In this document: in pieces, positions 40,783 to 50,140 of the stretch
How positions within the stretch are numbered: the stretch's first letter is position 1
Layout of the letters: every line of letters begins with the position of its first letter
Source of the DNA: Gaiella occulta
Lineage (GTDB): Bacteria; Actinomycetota; Thermoleophilia; Gaiellales; Gaiellaceae
Length of the DNA stretch: 64,000 bases
Assembly: GCF_003351045.1 (NCBI RefSeq)
Contig: NZ_QQZY01000005.1
Location: forward strand, 124,001 to 188,000
Direction of reading: 5' to 3'
Notes under the pieces: generated by a model
Told to the model about the DNA's origin: nothing
The model's database searches: none
The model's input: only the letters and a program-made list of their open reading frames with translations
Program-made: the position numbers and the translations under genes

Positions 40783-42065
40783 CCCTCCGCGAGGAGGTGA
40801 CGGTGCTCCTGCGGGAGCTGCTCCGCGCGAACACGGTCAACCCGCCCGGGAACGAGACGATCGCGGCCGAGCTGCTGCGCGACTATCTCGACCGCAACGG
40901 CATCCCGTGCGAGCTCGTCGGTCGCTCATCCGACCGGCTCAACCTCGTCGCCCGCCTGCCGGGCGGCGACGGGCCGTCGATCGCGCTGCTCGCGCACACC
41001 GACACCGTCCGCGCCGACGCCGAGGAGTGGGCGCACGACCCGTGGTGCGGCGACCTCGTCGACGGCGAGATCTGGGGCCGCGGCGCGCTCGACATGAAGA
41101 GCCAGGTGGCTGCGAGCGCGGTGGCGTTCGCGTCGCTCGCGCGCGACGGCTTCCGGCCTGCCGGGGACGTCATCCTCGCGCTCACCGCGGACGAGGAGGT
41201 GAACGACGACTACGGCCTTGCCTGGCTCGTGCGCGAGCACCCTGAGCTCGTGCGCGCCGACTACTCGCTCAACGAGGGCGGCGGCGAGCGCTGCGTCTTC
41301 GGCGGCAACGTCTTCTACCTGTGTGCGGTGGGGGAGAAGATGAGCGCGCCGTTCCGGGTGCACGTGCGCGGGCGCAGCGGACATGCGTCGATGCCGGCGA
41401 TCGCCGACAATGCGCTCGTCAAGGCGGCGCCGCTGATCGAAGCGCTCGGTCGCTACGCGCCGCCGCAGGAGCTGATCCCCGAGGTGGCGCGCTTCCTCGA
41501 GCTCGTGCTCGGCGAGCTGCCGCCGCTCGAGGAAGCGCTCGACCGCGCGCGGGCGCTGCACCCACTCGCGGCCGAGCTCGTCGAGCCGCTGCTCTCGTTC
41601 ACGCTCGCGCCGACGTTGATCGAGGCCTCCAAGCAGCGCAACGTGATCCCCGCGCACTGCGTCGTCACGGTCGACTGCCGCCTACCGCCCGGAATGACGC
41701 CCGAGGACGCCGATCCGCTCGTACGCGCGGCGTTGGGACGGGGCGACTACGAGCTGGAGTGGTTCGAGCGCGACGGCGGCACCCGCTCGGCGATGGAGAC
41801 CCCGCTGTGGTCGGTGCTCGAATCGTGGGTGGCGGACGTCGAGCCTGGCGCCCGCCTGGCGCCCGTCGTGTGCGCCGGCTTCACCGACTCGCACTGGATG
41901 CGCGAGGCCTTCGGCACGGTGGCGTACGGCTTCTTCCCCCTGAGGGCGATGGACGGCGAGCTCGCCTCACGGCTCGTGCACTCGGCCGACGAGCGCATCC
42001 CGGTAGACGACCTCGAGCTGGGCGTGCACGCGCTACGCGCGGCCGTCACCTCCATCGAGGGCTGA
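40779..42065 (+). CDS. M20/ArgE-DapE family metallopeptidase
   Basis: The 428-residue protein has LLRANTVNPPGNE at the N-terminus, the metal ligands in LLAHTDTVRA and GRGALDMKSQ, catalytic ADEEVNDDYGL, GRSGHAS in the dimerisation domain and a late metal-site region. This pattern marks the ArgE/DapE/ACY1/CPG2 group of deacylases and carboxypeptidases. The exact substrate is unclear; translation coupling to tryptophan dioxygenase suggests an acyl or formyl amino acid, possibly N-formylkynurenine-like, but that is speculative. Confidence 0.85.
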   Translation: MTLREEVTVLLRELLRANTVNPPGNETIAAELLRDYLDRNGIPCELVGRSSDRLNLVARLPGGDGPSIALLAHTDTVRADAEEWAHDPWCGDLVDGEIWGRGALDMKSQVAASAVAFASLARDGFRPAGDVILALTADEEVNDDYGLAWLVREHPELVRADYSLNEGGGERCVFGGNVFYLCAVGEKMSAPFRVHVRGRSGHASMPAIADNALVKAAPLIEALGRYAPPQELIPEVARFLELVLGELPPLEEALDRARALHPLAAELVEPLLSFTLAPTLIEASKQRNVIPAHCVVTVDCRLPPGMTPEDADPLVRAALGRGDYELEWFERDGGTRSAMETPLWSVLESWVADVEPGARLAPVVCAGFTDSHWMREAFGTVAYGFFPLRAMDGELASRLVHSADERIPVDDLELGVHALRAAVTSIEG

Positions 42066-42301
42066 TGGCGGACCCCGTGCGCGTGACGGTCGTGCCGAAC
42101 GAGGTCGCCGCCGACCTCGTGTGCTCGTTCCTGCGCGCGGAGGGCATCCGCTGCGCGCACCGGATCACGGACATCGGGGCCGGCGCCTGGGACGGAGTGC
42201 CGAGCGCCGCGGGGCCGCGCGAGGTGCTGGTCGATCCGGCCGATCTCGACGCGGCGCGGCAGGCGCTCGCATCCGCGGAGCTCGGGGAGTTCTCGGCGTA
42301 G
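42065..42301 (+). CDS. DUF2007-like small protein
   Basis: The 78-residue protein begins DPVRVTVVPNEVAADLVCSFLRAEGIRC and ends VLVDPADLDAARQAL. This matches the ferredoxin-like DUF2007 putative signal-transducing family, whose members have the same NEVEAELIRGLLEAEGI pattern. No function is established. ATG 42065 shares one base with the stop of the M20 gene. Confidence 0.7.
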   Translation: MADPVRVTVVPNEVAADLVCSFLRAEGIRCAHRITDIGAGAWDGVPSAAGPREVLVDPADLDAARQALASAELGEFSA

Positions 42302-42316
42302 CGGCGCGGCGGTGTG

Positions 42317-43333
42317 CTACGCCGTCTTCTCGGCGTGCCCGCCGAACTGCTTGCGCATGGCGGAGAGCACCTTGTTCGCGAACTCGCCCTCGTTTCTCGA
42401 GGAGAAGCGCGCGTACACCGCCGCCGTGAGCACGTCGGCGGGAACGCCCTCCTCGATCGCGGCGATCGCCGTCCAGCGGCCCTCGCCCGAGTCCGAGACG
42501 CGGCCCGCGAAGCCGTCGAGCTGCGGCGACTCGAGGAGAGCGGCCGCTGTGAGATCGAGCAGCCACGACTCGACGACGCTGCCGCGCCGCCACACTTCCG
42601 TGATCGCGGGCACGTCGAGCCGGTAGGAGTAGAACTCGGGGTGGTCGAGCGGCGCCGTCTCCGCGTCGCTGTCGCGCGGGCGCAGGCCTGCGTCGGCGCT
42701 GTGGAGGATGTTCAGGCCCTCGGCGAGCGCGGCCATCATCCCGTACTCGATCCCGTTGTGCACCATCTTCACGAAGTGGCCCGCGCCTGCGGGACCGCAG
42801 TGGAGGTAGCCGCGCTCTTCGGGCGCTGGCTCGCCTTCGCGCCCCGGGGTGCGCTCTGCCGCGCCGACGCCGGGGGCGAGTGAGGCGAAGATCGGCTCCA
42901 GCTCGCGGACTGCGTCCTCGGGCCCGCCGACCATCAGGCAGAAGCCCCGTTCCAGGCCGAAGACGCCGCCGCTCGTGCCGCAGTCGACGTAGCGGATGCC
43001 TTTCTGCGCGAGCTCGGCCGCGCGGCGGATGTCGTCGCGGTAGTACGTGTTGCCGCCGTCGACGATCGTGTCGCCGGGGTCGAGCCGGGCGGCGAGCTCG
43101 CGGACGGTCGACCCGGTGATCTCGCCGGCGGGAACCATCACCCAGGCGTGCCGCGGCGCGTCGAGCTTGGCGACGAAGTCGTCGAGCGAGTCCGCGCCGG
43201 TCGCGCCCTCGGCGGCGAGCGCCTCCACGGCCTTCCGGTCGACGTCGTACGCCACGCACGTGTGCCCGTCGCGGAGGAGCCGGCGCACGATGTTCCGGCC
43301 CATGCGGCCGAGGCCGATCATCCCGAGCTGCAT
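42317..43333 (-). CDS. gnd: 6-phosphogluconate dehydrogenase (decarboxylating)
   Basis: The 338-residue protein is the short Gnd/YqeC type, which oxidises 6-phosphogluconate to ribulose-5-phosphate. It has [17 protein letters not shown] for NAD(P) binding, [32 protein letters not shown] and catalytic Lys in [22 protein letters not shown]. At 338 residues it lacks the long C-terminal domain of the 470-residue enzyme. ATG 43333 has TAGGCT six bases upstream. It is divergent from pgi, linking the pentose phosphate branch with glycolysis. Confidence 0.92.
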   Translation of the reverse strand: MQLGMIGLGRMGRNIVRRLLRDGHTCVAYDVDRKAVEALAAEGATGADSLDDFVAKLDAPRHAWVMVPAGEITGSTVRELAARLDPGDTIVDGGNTYYRDDIRRAAELAQKGIRYVDCGTSGGVFGLERGFCLMVGGPEDAVRELEPIFASLAPGVGAAERTPGREGEPAPEERGYLHCGPAGAGHFVKMVHNGIEYGMMAALAEGLNILHSADAGLRPRDSDAETAPLDHPEFYSYRLDVPAITEVWRRGSVVESWLLDLTAAALLESPQLDGFAGRVSDSGEGRWTAIAAIEEGVPADVLTAAVYARFSSRNEGEFANKVLSAMRKQFGGHAEKTA

Positions 43334-43339
43334 GGGCCG

Positions 43340-43351
43340 AGCCTATACGCT
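43340..43351. promoter_or_regulatory. Back-to-back -10 hexamers for gnd and pgi
   Basis: On the minus strand TAGGCT (43345-43340) lies six bases before the gnd ATG at 43333. On the plus strand TACGCT (43346-43351) lies ten bases before the pgi ATG at 43362. The two hexamers abut, so polymerases on the two genes would compete for the same DNA. Confidence 0.4.
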
Positions 43352-43361
43352 CGGATACGGC

Positions 43362-44999
43362 ATGTCGGAGACCGTCAGCAGCCCGAGCGCGGGTGCAGCC
43401 TGGCAGGCGCTCGCCGCCCACGCCGCCGTGATCCGCGGCAGGCACCTGCGCGACCTGTTCGCCGCCGACGAGAGCCGCGGCGAGGGATTCGCCCGCGAGG
43501 CGGCCGGTCTCTACCTCGATTTCGCCAAGCAGCGCGTCAGCGCCGAGACGCTCGACCTCCTGCTCGCGCTCGCGCGCGAGCGAGGGGTCGAGGAACGACG
43601 CGACGCGATGTTCCGCGGAGAGCGCATCAATGTCACCGAGGGTCGTCCGGCGCTCCACATCGCGCTGCGCCTTCCTCGTGACCGCTCGCTCGTGGTGGAC
43701 GGCGTCGACGTCGTGGTCGAGGTGCACGAGGTGCTCGACCGCATGGCGCGCTTCGCCGCCGCGGTGCGCGACGGCTCGTGGACGGGGTACGGCGGCAGGC
43801 CGATCCGCAACGTCGTCAACATCGGTATCGGCGGCTCCGACCTCGGACCGGCGATGGCCTACGAGGCGCTGCGCCACTACAGCCGCCGCGACATGGTGTT
43901 CCGCTTCGTCTCGAACGTCGACGGCAGCGACTTCGCCGAGGCGACCCGCGATCTCGACCCGGCGGAGACGCTCTTCGTCGTGGCGTCGAAGACGTTCACC
44001 ACGCTCGAGACCATGACGAATGCGCGTACCGCCCGCGCCTGGACGGTCGGCGCGCTCGGCGACGAGGCGGCCGTGGGGCGGCACTTCGTCGCCGTCTCGA
44101 CGAACCTCGCCGAGGTTGCGGCGTTCGGCATCGATCCGGCGAACGCCTTCGGCTTCTGGGAGTGGGTGGGCGGGCGCTACTCGATGTGCTCCGCGATCGG
44201 GCTGTCGACGATGGTCGCGGTCGGGCCCGAGCACTTCCGCGAGCTGCTGGCGGGATTCCACGCGGTCGACGAGCACTTCCGCGAGGCGCCGCTGCGCGAC
44301 AATCTGCCGGCGCTGATGGGGCTCCTCGCCGTGTGGAACACGACGTTCCTCGGCTCCGACTCGATCGCGGTCCTGCCCTACGACCAGTACCTGCGGCGCT
44401 TCCCCGCCTACCTGCAGCAGTTGGCGATGGAGTCGAACGGCAAGTCGGTGCGGCTCGACGGGGAGCGCGTCGACTACCCCACCGGGTACGTCATCTGGGG
44501 GGAGCCGGGGACGAACGGGCAGCACAGCTTCTACCAGCTGCTCCACCAGGGCACGCGCATCGTCCCCTGCGACTTGATCGGCTTCTGCCGCTCGCTCAAT
44601 CCGCTCGGCGGGCACCACGACCTCCTGTTCGCGAACGTGCTCGCCCAGGCGGAGGCGCTCGCCTTCGGCAAGACCGCCGAGCAGGTGCGCGCGGAGGGCA
44701 CGCCGGAGGCGCTCGTCGCGCACCGCGTCTTCGAGGGCAACCGGCCCACGACGGTGCTGCTCGCCGACGAGCTGACGCCCGCCGCGCTCGGCAGCCTCGT
44801 CGCGCTCTACGAGCACAGCGTGTTCACCCAGGGCGCCGTGTGGGGCATCGACTCGTTCGACCAGTGGGGCGTCGAGCTCGGCAAGCAGCTCGCCCAGCGG
44901 ATCGCGCCTGAGCTGTCCGGGGACGTCGAGGCCGGGGCGGGCCACGACTCGTCGACGAACGCGCTCGTCCGTCGCTACCGGGCGCGACGTCGCCGATGA
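43362..44999 (+). CDS. pgi: Glucose-6-phosphate isomerase
   Basis: The 545-residue enzyme interconverts glucose-6-phosphate and fructose-6-phosphate. Conserved segments include [83 protein letters not shown] with the catalytic Glu and His, and [18 protein letters not shown] with the late Lys. The length matches the family. The stop overlaps the pabB start by four bases. Confidence 0.96.
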   Translation: MSETVSSPSAGAAWQALAAHAAVIRGRHLRDLFAADESRGEGFAREAAGLYLDFAKQRVSAETLDLLLALARERGVEERRDAMFRGERINVTEGRPALHIALRLPRDRSLVVDGVDVVVEVHEVLDRMARFAAAVRDGSWTGYGGRPIRNVVNIGIGGSDLGPAMAYEALRHYSRRDMVFRFVSNVDGSDFAEATRDLDPAETLFVVASKTFTTLETMTNARTARAWTVGALGDEAAVGRHFVAVSTNLAEVAAFGIDPANAFGFWEWVGGRYSMCSAIGLSTMVAVGPEHFRELLAGFHAVDEHFREAPLRDNLPALMGLLAVWNTTFLGSDSIAVLPYDQYLRRFPAYLQQLAMESNGKSVRLDGERVDYPTGYVIWGEPGTNGQHSFYQLLHQGTRIVPCDLIGFCRSLNPLGGHHDLLFANVLAQAEALAFGKTAEQVRAEGTPEALVAHRVFEGNRPTTVLLADELTPAALGSLVALYEHSVFTQGAVWGIDSFDQWGVELGKQLAQRIAPELSGDVEAGAGHDSSTNALVRRYRARRRR

Positions 45000-46105
45000 G
45001 CGGCGAGCTGCTCGAGGTCCGCGAGGCAGCCGGCGCCTTCGACCGCATCGAGGCCTGGCTGCGCGAGCGCGGCTTCTTCCAGCCCGGAGGCGAGCACCTC
45101 GTCGCTGACCTCTACCTCGGCTACGGGCTCTCCGAGGTGCTCCGCCGGTCGCACGGCGCCGCGCCGCCGGAGCCGTGCCCCCTGCCTCTCGCCGCCTGCG
45201 CCGTCCGGCCCGCACAGTATGTTGTCGAATATGAGAACGAGACGGCGACGAGCGTTCGCATCGGCCCCTGGGAGCGCACCTGGTCGGCCGCCGCGTACGG
45301 CCGCGCCGTCGCCGCCGTGCGTGCCGCGATCGCGCGTGGCGACGTCTACCAGGTCAACCTCGTGCAGCACCTGTCGGCGTCGTTCGCCGGCGAGGCGGGC
45401 GCGCTCGCCGCCCGGCTCGCGCCGCTGCGACCGCACACTCGAGAGCCTTTCCGCGGCAACGGCTGGACCGTCGTCTCGGCATCTCCGGAGCTCTTCCTCG
45501 CGCGGCGCGGCCGCCGCGTGTGGACCTGCCCGATCAAGGGGACACGGGCCGTCGGCGGCGCCATCGAGTTGGCACGGTCGACCAAGGACGCGGCCGAGCA
45601 CGTGATGATCGTCGATCTCGAGCGCAACGACCTCTCCCGGGTGTGCGTCCCGGGGAGCGTTCGCTGGCCGGAGCTGATGGCCACCCGGCGGCTCGCGGGC
45701 GTCGAGCACATGGTGTCGACTGTCGAAGGCACGCTTCGGGAGGGAGTCGGGCTCGCGGAGCTGCTCGCGGCAACGTTCCCGGGCGGGTCGATCACAGGCG
45801 CGCCGAAGATCGCCGCAATCGACCTCATCGCCGAGCTCGAGCCGGTCGGCAGAGGGGCGTCGATGGGCGCGCTCGGCCGTGTCCAGGGCAACGGCGACCT
45901 CGATCTGGCGCTGACGATCCGGACGTTCGCCGTCGCGGACGGAACCATCCACCTCTGGGTCGGGGGCGGTGTCGTCTGGGACTCGAGCCCCAGCGCGGAG
46001 GTCGAGGAGTCCTGGACGAAGGCGAGACCGTTGTTCGCCGCGCTCGGGACGCCGCCGCCCGTCCTGGCGGCGGCGGGCGCGCGAACGGCGGTGAGAAGTC
46101 CGTGA
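44996..46105 (+). CDS. pabB: Aminodeoxychorismate synthase component I-like
   Basis: The 369-residue chorismate-binding enzyme converts chorismate toward 4-amino-4-deoxychorismate for folate. It shows [16 protein letters not shown], the SPELFL segment, [11 protein letters not shown] with the catalytic Lys, [40 protein letters not shown] and an unusual [17 protein letters not shown] end. The N-terminal domain is shorter than in typical PabB/TrpE (about 450 residues). Anthranilate synthase is unlikely because a class IV lyase (pabC type) follows directly with a GTGA overlap. Confidence 0.9.
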   Translation: MSGELLEVREAAGAFDRIEAWLRERGFFQPGGEHLVADLYLGYGLSEVLRRSHGAAPPEPCPLPLAACAVRPAQYVVEYENETATSVRIGPWERTWSAAAYGRAVAAVRAAIARGDVYQVNLVQHLSASFAGEAGALAARLAPLRPHTREPFRGNGWTVVSASPELFLARRGRRVWTCPIKGTRAVGGAIELARSTKDAAEHVMIVDLERNDLSRVCVPGSVRWPELMATRRLAGVEHMVSTVEGTLREGVGLAELLAATFPGGSITGAPKIAAIDLIAELEPVGRGASMGALGRVQGNGDLDLALTIRTFAVADGTIHLWVGGGVVWDSSPSAEVEESWTKARPLFAALGTPPPVLAAAGARTAVRSP

Positions 46106-46959
46106 GCGGCGCCGCTTCGCGCGCGCATCCGCACCCGCTCGCGGTCGCCGTCTCCGGCCGCGGCCTCGTCGACCCAGCGGAGCCCGTCCTCGTCGCCGAC
46201 GACGAGGGCTTCACGCGCGGGCGGGCTGCGTTCGAGACCCTGCGCGTCTACGGGGGCCGGCCCTTCCGGCTCCGGCAGCATCTCGAGCGGCTGGCCGTCT
46301 CCGCTGCGCGGATCGGCCTCCCCGCCCCGGACCCGAGCGAGGTCGAGGCGCTCGCCCGTGTCGCGCTCGACGCGGCTGCGGCGCCCGATTCCGTCCTGCG
46401 GCTCTACTGGACGCCCGGCGCATCCGGCGCCGATCCACTCGCGCTCGCGCTCGTCGGGCCCGTGCCCGGCTGGATCGAGGCGGCTCGGGCCCGCGGCCAG
46501 CGGCTCGTGTCCCTCCTCTGCCCGCGCCGCTCGGCCCCATGGCTGCTGCCCGGCACGAAGTCGGTCAGCTACGCCGTCAACATGGCCGCGGAGGCGGAGG
46601 CGAAGGCACGCGGCGCCGACGACGCGATCTTCGTCGACGCGGACGAGATCGTGCTGGAGGGCCCGGTCACGAACGTCTGGTGGCGGGAGGGCGACCTGCT
46701 CCTGACGCCGGGCGTCGAGCTCGGCATCCTCGCCGGCGAGACGCGGGCGACCCTGCTCGAGCTCGCGCACGGCCTCGGCTTCGCCGTGCAGGAGGACGTC
46801 TTCCCGCTCGCGCGCATGCTGCGCGCGGACGAGGTGTTCACGTCCTCGTCGGTGCGCGAGGTGATGCCGGTGGTCGAGGTCGACGGACATCCGTTCGGCC
46901 GGGGCCCGGCGGTCGACGCGCTCCAGTCCGCCCTGCGCGCCGCGGCGGCGGCGGCGTAG
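46102..46959 (+). CDS. pabC: Aminodeoxychorismate lyase (class IV aminotransferase)
   Basis: The 285-residue fold-type IV PLP enzyme releases pyruvate and 4-aminobenzoate from aminodeoxychorismate. It contains DDEGFTRGRAAFETLRVYGGRPFRL, the PLP-lysine region LLPGTKSVSYAVNMAAEAEAKARGADDAIF, EGPVTNVWW and VFTSSSVREVMPVVEVDG. Branched-chain or D-amino acid transaminases share this fold, but position after pabB favours the lyase. GTG 46102 overlaps the pabB stop. The 252 bases that follow hold no gene I can support. Confidence 0.88.
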   Translation: MSGAASRAHPHPLAVAVSGRGLVDPAEPVLVADDEGFTRGRAAFETLRVYGGRPFRLRQHLERLAVSAARIGLPAPDPSEVEALARVALDAAAAPDSVLRLYWTPGASGADPLALALVGPVPGWIEAARARGQRLVSLLCPRRSAPWLLPGTKSVSYAVNMAAEAEAKARGADDAIFVDADEIVLEGPVTNVWWREGDLLLTPGVELGILAGETRATLLELAHGLGFAVQEDVFPLARMLRADEVFTSSSVREVMPVVEVDGHPFGRGPAVDALQSALRAAAAAA

Positions 46960-47211
46960 GCGACGGACCGGCGCCGGCCGCGGACCGAGATCGAGTCGCA
47001 CGGCGGCGGCGTCTGCTCTCCGCGCTACCGGCCCGGCTGCGCGTGGACGCCGACCGCCTCCAGCGCGACCTGCGCGCGCTGCACGGCACGCTCGCCGACC
47101 GCGGCCGCCGGCTCGACCAGCCGGACACCGTCTTCGGGCCCGGCGACGCCTGGCCCGAGCCGAACCGGCTCGCGGAGGGCACCGGCCGGGTGCGGGCCGG
47201 ATGGGATGCGG

Positions 47212-47640
47212 CGCCCGCGCCTCCTCGCCGTCGCGTGCCACGCCGCGCGCGAGCCGCACCTCCCGCGGCGCCTCCAGCCAGACCCGCACGTCGTAGGCGT
47301 CGCGAAACATCTGCTGCAGCGCGCAGACGCCCTCGACCACGACGATCCCAGAGGGGCGCACGACGCGCTCGGACGGGGCCGTGCGGCGGGCCGCCCAGTC
47401 GAACGCGCGGTAGCGCGCCTCGTCGCCGCGCAGCAGCGGCTCGAGCGCCTCGCGGGCGAGGCGGGTGAGCTCGAACTCCTCGCCGTTCCAGAACTCGTCG
47501 GTCGCGACCACCTGCGCTCCCGGGATCGCGGCCGCGAGCGTCGTCTTGTCGGATCCGCCGCGCCCCCCGATGCCGACGAGCACGAACGGGCGGCTCGGCT
47601 CGCACGCCGAGATGCGGTCGAGCACGGGCCGGGCGTCCAT
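47212..47640 (-). pseudogene. Decayed uridine-kinase-like gene, 3' end lost
   Basis: About 143 residues resemble small uridine-kinase-like P-loop proteins: EFWNGEEFELTRLAREALEPLL, ARYRAFDWAARR, VVVEGVCALQQMFRDAYDVRVWLEAPREVRLARGVARDGE. Normal relatives then continue with a tryptophan-rich W..WM...E segment and ADLVVDG, which is absent in every frame here; the reading frame simply stays open through antisense of pabC. The P-loop is also altered: GGRGGSDKTTLA instead of GGSGKTT. I infer a broken gene. ATG 47640 has TACCGT six bases upstream, back to back with the DUF1385 promoter. Confidence 0.6.
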
Positions 47641-47650
47641 GGCAGCACGG

Positions 47651-47656
47651 TACCCT
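47651..47656 (+). promoter_or_regulatory. -10 hexamer TACCCT, leaderless start of DUF1385 gene
   Basis: TACCCT ends six bases before ATG 47663. The minus-strand TACCGT (47652-47647) for the uridine-kinase remnant overlaps it by two bases. Confidence 0.4.
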
Positions 47657-47662
47657 GCGCGC

Positions 47663-48436
47663 ATGGAGAAGCTCCGGCTCGGCGGGATGGCGCTCGCCAA
47701 CGGTGTCCTCGTCCACGGCCCGACCGCGTGGGCCGCGGCCGTCCGCACGCCCGACGGAGAGATCCGCGTCGGCTCCGGGCCCAAGCGCCGCCTGGCGCCG
47801 GGCGTGCAGACCCCGTTCGTGCGCGGGCCCTTGCGGCTCGCCGAGGCGCTCGCGCTGCTGCCGGACGTGCGCCGCGTGCTCCCCGAGGCGCGGTTCGCCT
47901 TCGAGCGGCCCGTGGTCGCCGCCGCGGTCGTCGCCGGCTCGGTGGCCGCTCGGACGGCCCGCCGCTCGACAAGTCTGGGCTTCGCCACCCGGGAGGCGGT
48001 CGCAGCCTGCGCCTCGCTCGCCCCTGCCGTGCTCGCGCTCCGCGGCGGCGAGCTCGCCTCCTACCACGGCGCCGAGCACGTCTCGATCGGCACCTACGAG
48101 ACGGGACGGCCGGCGGCGAAGGAGCACGACCGTTGCGGCGGCCACCTCGTCGGCCCGCTGCTCGCGACGAGCGCGGCCGCGGGTGCGCTCGCCGCGAAGG
48201 CGCCGCGCCGCTCGCGCTCGCTCGCGCAGGCGGTCGGCGCGATCGCTGCCGTCGGGGCGGCCGTGGAGGTCTTCGCCTGGATGGGCCGGAATCCGCGCCA
48301 CCCGCTCTCCCGCATCCTCGCGGTGCCCGGTCGCGAGCTGCAGGCACGGCTCACGACGGCCGAGCCGTCCCCGGCGCAGCTCGAAGTCGCGCGGGCGGCG
48401 CTCGACGCCTGCCTCCGGGCCGAGGGAGCGGCGTGA
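47663..48436 (+). CDS. DUF1385 family membrane protein
   Basis: The 257-residue protein matches the DUF1385 (PF07136) family of uncharacterised metal-dependent-looking membrane proteins. Key marks are LRLGGMALANGVLVHGPTAWAAAVR at the N-terminus, ASYHGAEHVSIGTYE (usually YHGAEHKxxxxYE) and HDRCGGHLVGPL (usually HxRCGTxFL). Hydrophobic segments follow. Its neighbour in many Gram-positive genomes is prfA/rpmE; here it instead leads into NAD salvage genes with a GTGA overlap. No function is known. Confidence 0.75.
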   Translation: MEKLRLGGMALANGVLVHGPTAWAAAVRTPDGEIRVGSGPKRRLAPGVQTPFVRGPLRLAEALALLPDVRRVLPEARFAFERPVVAAAVVAGSVAARTARRSTSLGFATREAVAACASLAPAVLALRGGELASYHGAEHVSIGTYETGRPAAKEHDRCGGHLVGPLLATSAAAGALAAKAPRRSRSLAQAVGAIAAVGAAVEVFAWMGRNPRHPLSRILAVPGRELQARLTTAEPSPAQLEVARAALDACLRAEGAA

Positions 48437-49521
48437 GCACAGCCGCATCCAGCCGCGAGGCCCGGCTCGACCCGAGCGTCTTCGACCTCCCGGTCGAGAA
48501 GATGCGGGAGGGCTACTACACGGACGCCTACTTCAACCACGTGCGCGCCGCGCTGCTCGCCGACGGCCGCCACCCGCAGGTGTTGATGCAGGTGTTCCAG
48601 CGCAAGCACGCGATGCTCGGCGGCATGGACGAGGCGATCGCGATCCTCCGGCTCTGCTCGCACGACTGGGACGCGCTCACCGTGCACGCGCTCCACGACG
48701 GCGACCGCATCGAGCCCTGGGAGACCGTGATGACGATCGAGGGCGACTACACCCTCTTCGCGCACCTCGAGACCGTCTACCTCGGAGTGCTCGCGCGCCG
48801 CACCCTCATCTCCACCAACACGGCCCGCGTGCTCGAGGCCGCGGGCGGCAAGCCGATCATCTTCATGCCCGCCCGGCACGACCATCACCGGGTGCAGACC
48901 GGCGACGGCTACGCGGCGTTCGTCGCCGGCGCGATGCTCGGAGCGGAGATCGGCGTCACCTCCGACGCGCAGGCATCGTGGTGGGGAGGCCGCGGAGTCG
49001 GCACCGTCCCTCACGCGCTGATCGCGGCCTACGGGGGCGACACGGCGCTGGCGGCGACGAAGTTCGCCGCCTGGGCGCCCGAGGACTTCCACATCACGGT
49101 GCTCGTCGACTTCGAGAACGACTCCGTGCGCACGGCGCTCGAGGTCGCCCGTGCGCTCGGCCCGAGGCTGTGGGGCGTCCGGCTCGACACGTCGAACCAG
49201 CTCGTCGACCGCTCGCTGTGGCAGGAGATGGGCGACTTCGACCCGCGCGGCGTCAACGAGCGCCTCGTGCGCAAGGTGCGCGCGGCGCTCGACGCGGAGG
49301 GCTTCGACCAGGTGCGCATCGTCGTCTCCGGAGGGTTCTCCGTCGAGAAGATCGAGGAGTTCGAGCTCCGCGGGGTACCGGTCGACGCGTACGGTGTCGG
49401 GTCGTCCCTCATCCGCGGAGAGAACGACTTCACCGCCGATATCGTCGTCAGCGACGGCCGCACGACCGCGAAGGTCGGCCGGCAGCTGCGTCCGAACGCG
49501 AGGCTGGAGCGTGTCGTCTAG
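48433..49521 (+). CDS. pncB: Nicotinate phosphoribosyltransferase
   Basis: The 362-residue enzyme converts nicotinate and PRPP to nicotinate mononucleotide in NAD salvage. It has PVEKMREGYYTDAYF at the N-terminus, VLMQVFQRKHAMLGG, HLETVYLGVLARRTLISTNTARV, the FMPARHDHHRVQTGDG segment, GTVPHALIAAYGGD, VDFEND, GVRLDTSN, IVVSGGFSVEKIEEFE and DAYGVGSSLI. This is the short, quinolinate-phosphoribosyltransferase-like bacterial type. It overlaps the isochorismatase-like gene by 11 bases. Confidence 0.92.
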   Translation: MSTAASSREARLDPSVFDLPVEKMREGYYTDAYFNHVRAALLADGRHPQVLMQVFQRKHAMLGGMDEAIAILRLCSHDWDALTVHALHDGDRIEPWETVMTIEGDYTLFAHLETVYLGVLARRTLISTNTARVLEAAGGKPIIFMPARHDHHRVQTGDGYAAFVAGAMLGAEIGVTSDAQASWWGGRGVGTVPHALIAAYGGDTALAATKFAAWAPEDFHITVLVDFENDSVRTALEVARALGPRLWGVRLDTSNQLVDRSLWQEMGDFDPRGVNERLVRKVRAALDAEGFDQVRIVVSGGFSVEKIEEFELRGVPVDAYGVGSSLIRGENDFTADIVVSDGRTTAKVGRQLRPNARLERVV

Positions 49522-50140
49522 ACAGGTTCTGTGGGACGTCGACACCCAGGTCGACTTCATGCTCCCCGACGGCAAGCTCTACGTGCCCGGGGCGGAGCAG
49601 CTTGCCCCGGCGATGGGGCGCCTCGTCTCGTGGGCGCGGGCGGCAGGTGCCGTCCACGTCGCCTCCGCCGACGACCACGAGCTCACGGATCCGGAGATCT
49701 CGGACGCGCCCGACTTCACGAGCACGTACCCGCCACACTGCCTGCGCGGCACCCGGGGCGCCCAGCGGATCCCCGAGACAGAGCAGGCCGACCCGCTGCC
49801 GCTCTCGCACGTCGCCTACCCGCCGCGGCTGCTGCGGGAGCTGGTGCGCGGTCGCCGCGAGCTGCTGCTGCTGAAGAAGAGCTTCGACGTGTTCACGAAC
49901 CCGAACGCCGACGCGGTGCTCGAGGCGCTCGACCCGTCCGAGGTGATCCTCTTCGGCGTCGCCACCGACGTCTGCGATCACGCGGCGATCGTCGGCCTGC
50001 TGCGCCGGGGACGCCGCGTGGCGTTCGTCGAGGACGCCGCCCGCGGTCTCGACGAGGGGCGCACGCGGTCGTGCCTCGCGCAGTGGCGCGACGCCGGCGT
50101 GCGCTTCACCACCGTCGAGGCCGTGGTCGCGACGGGTTGA
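49511..50140 (+). CDS. pncA: Isochorismatase-fold hydrolase, probable nicotinamidase
   Basis: The 209-residue protein has the cysteine-hydrolase fold. D9 or D11 lies in LWDVDTQVDFM, the Lys in LLLKKSFDVF, and the nucleophile Cys in GVATDVCDHAAIVGLL. Nicotinamidase makes nicotinate, the substrate of the overlapping upstream phosphoribosyltransferase gene, which is why I prefer this to isochorismatase. The metal-binding DxHxxxxxxD/H pattern of classical PncA appears only loosely in ADDHELTDPE, so the substrate is not certain. GTG 49511 lies within the upstream gene. Confidence 0.8.
   Translation: MSSRQVLWDVDTQVDFMLPDGKLYVPGAEQLAPAMGRLVSWARAAGAVHVASADDHELTDPEISDAPDFTSTYPPHCLRGTRGAQRIPETEQADPLPLSHVAYPPRLLRELVRGRRELLLLKKSFDVFTNPNADAVLEALDPSEVILFGVATDVCDHAAIVGLLRRGRRVAFVEDAARGLDEGRTRSCLAQWRDAGVRFTTVEAVVATG

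Noticed and set aside
46960-47211. Plus-strand frame with LPARLRVDADRLQRDLRALHG as a gene
   Set aside because: It is continuous with a pabC out-of-frame reading, has no start or promoter signal of its own, and matches nothing I recognise.
45346-47988. An 880-codon open frame on the minus strand
   Set aside because: It runs antisense through pabB, pabC and DUF1385; only about 143 codons resemble a real protein. Long antisense frames are expected at this GC content.
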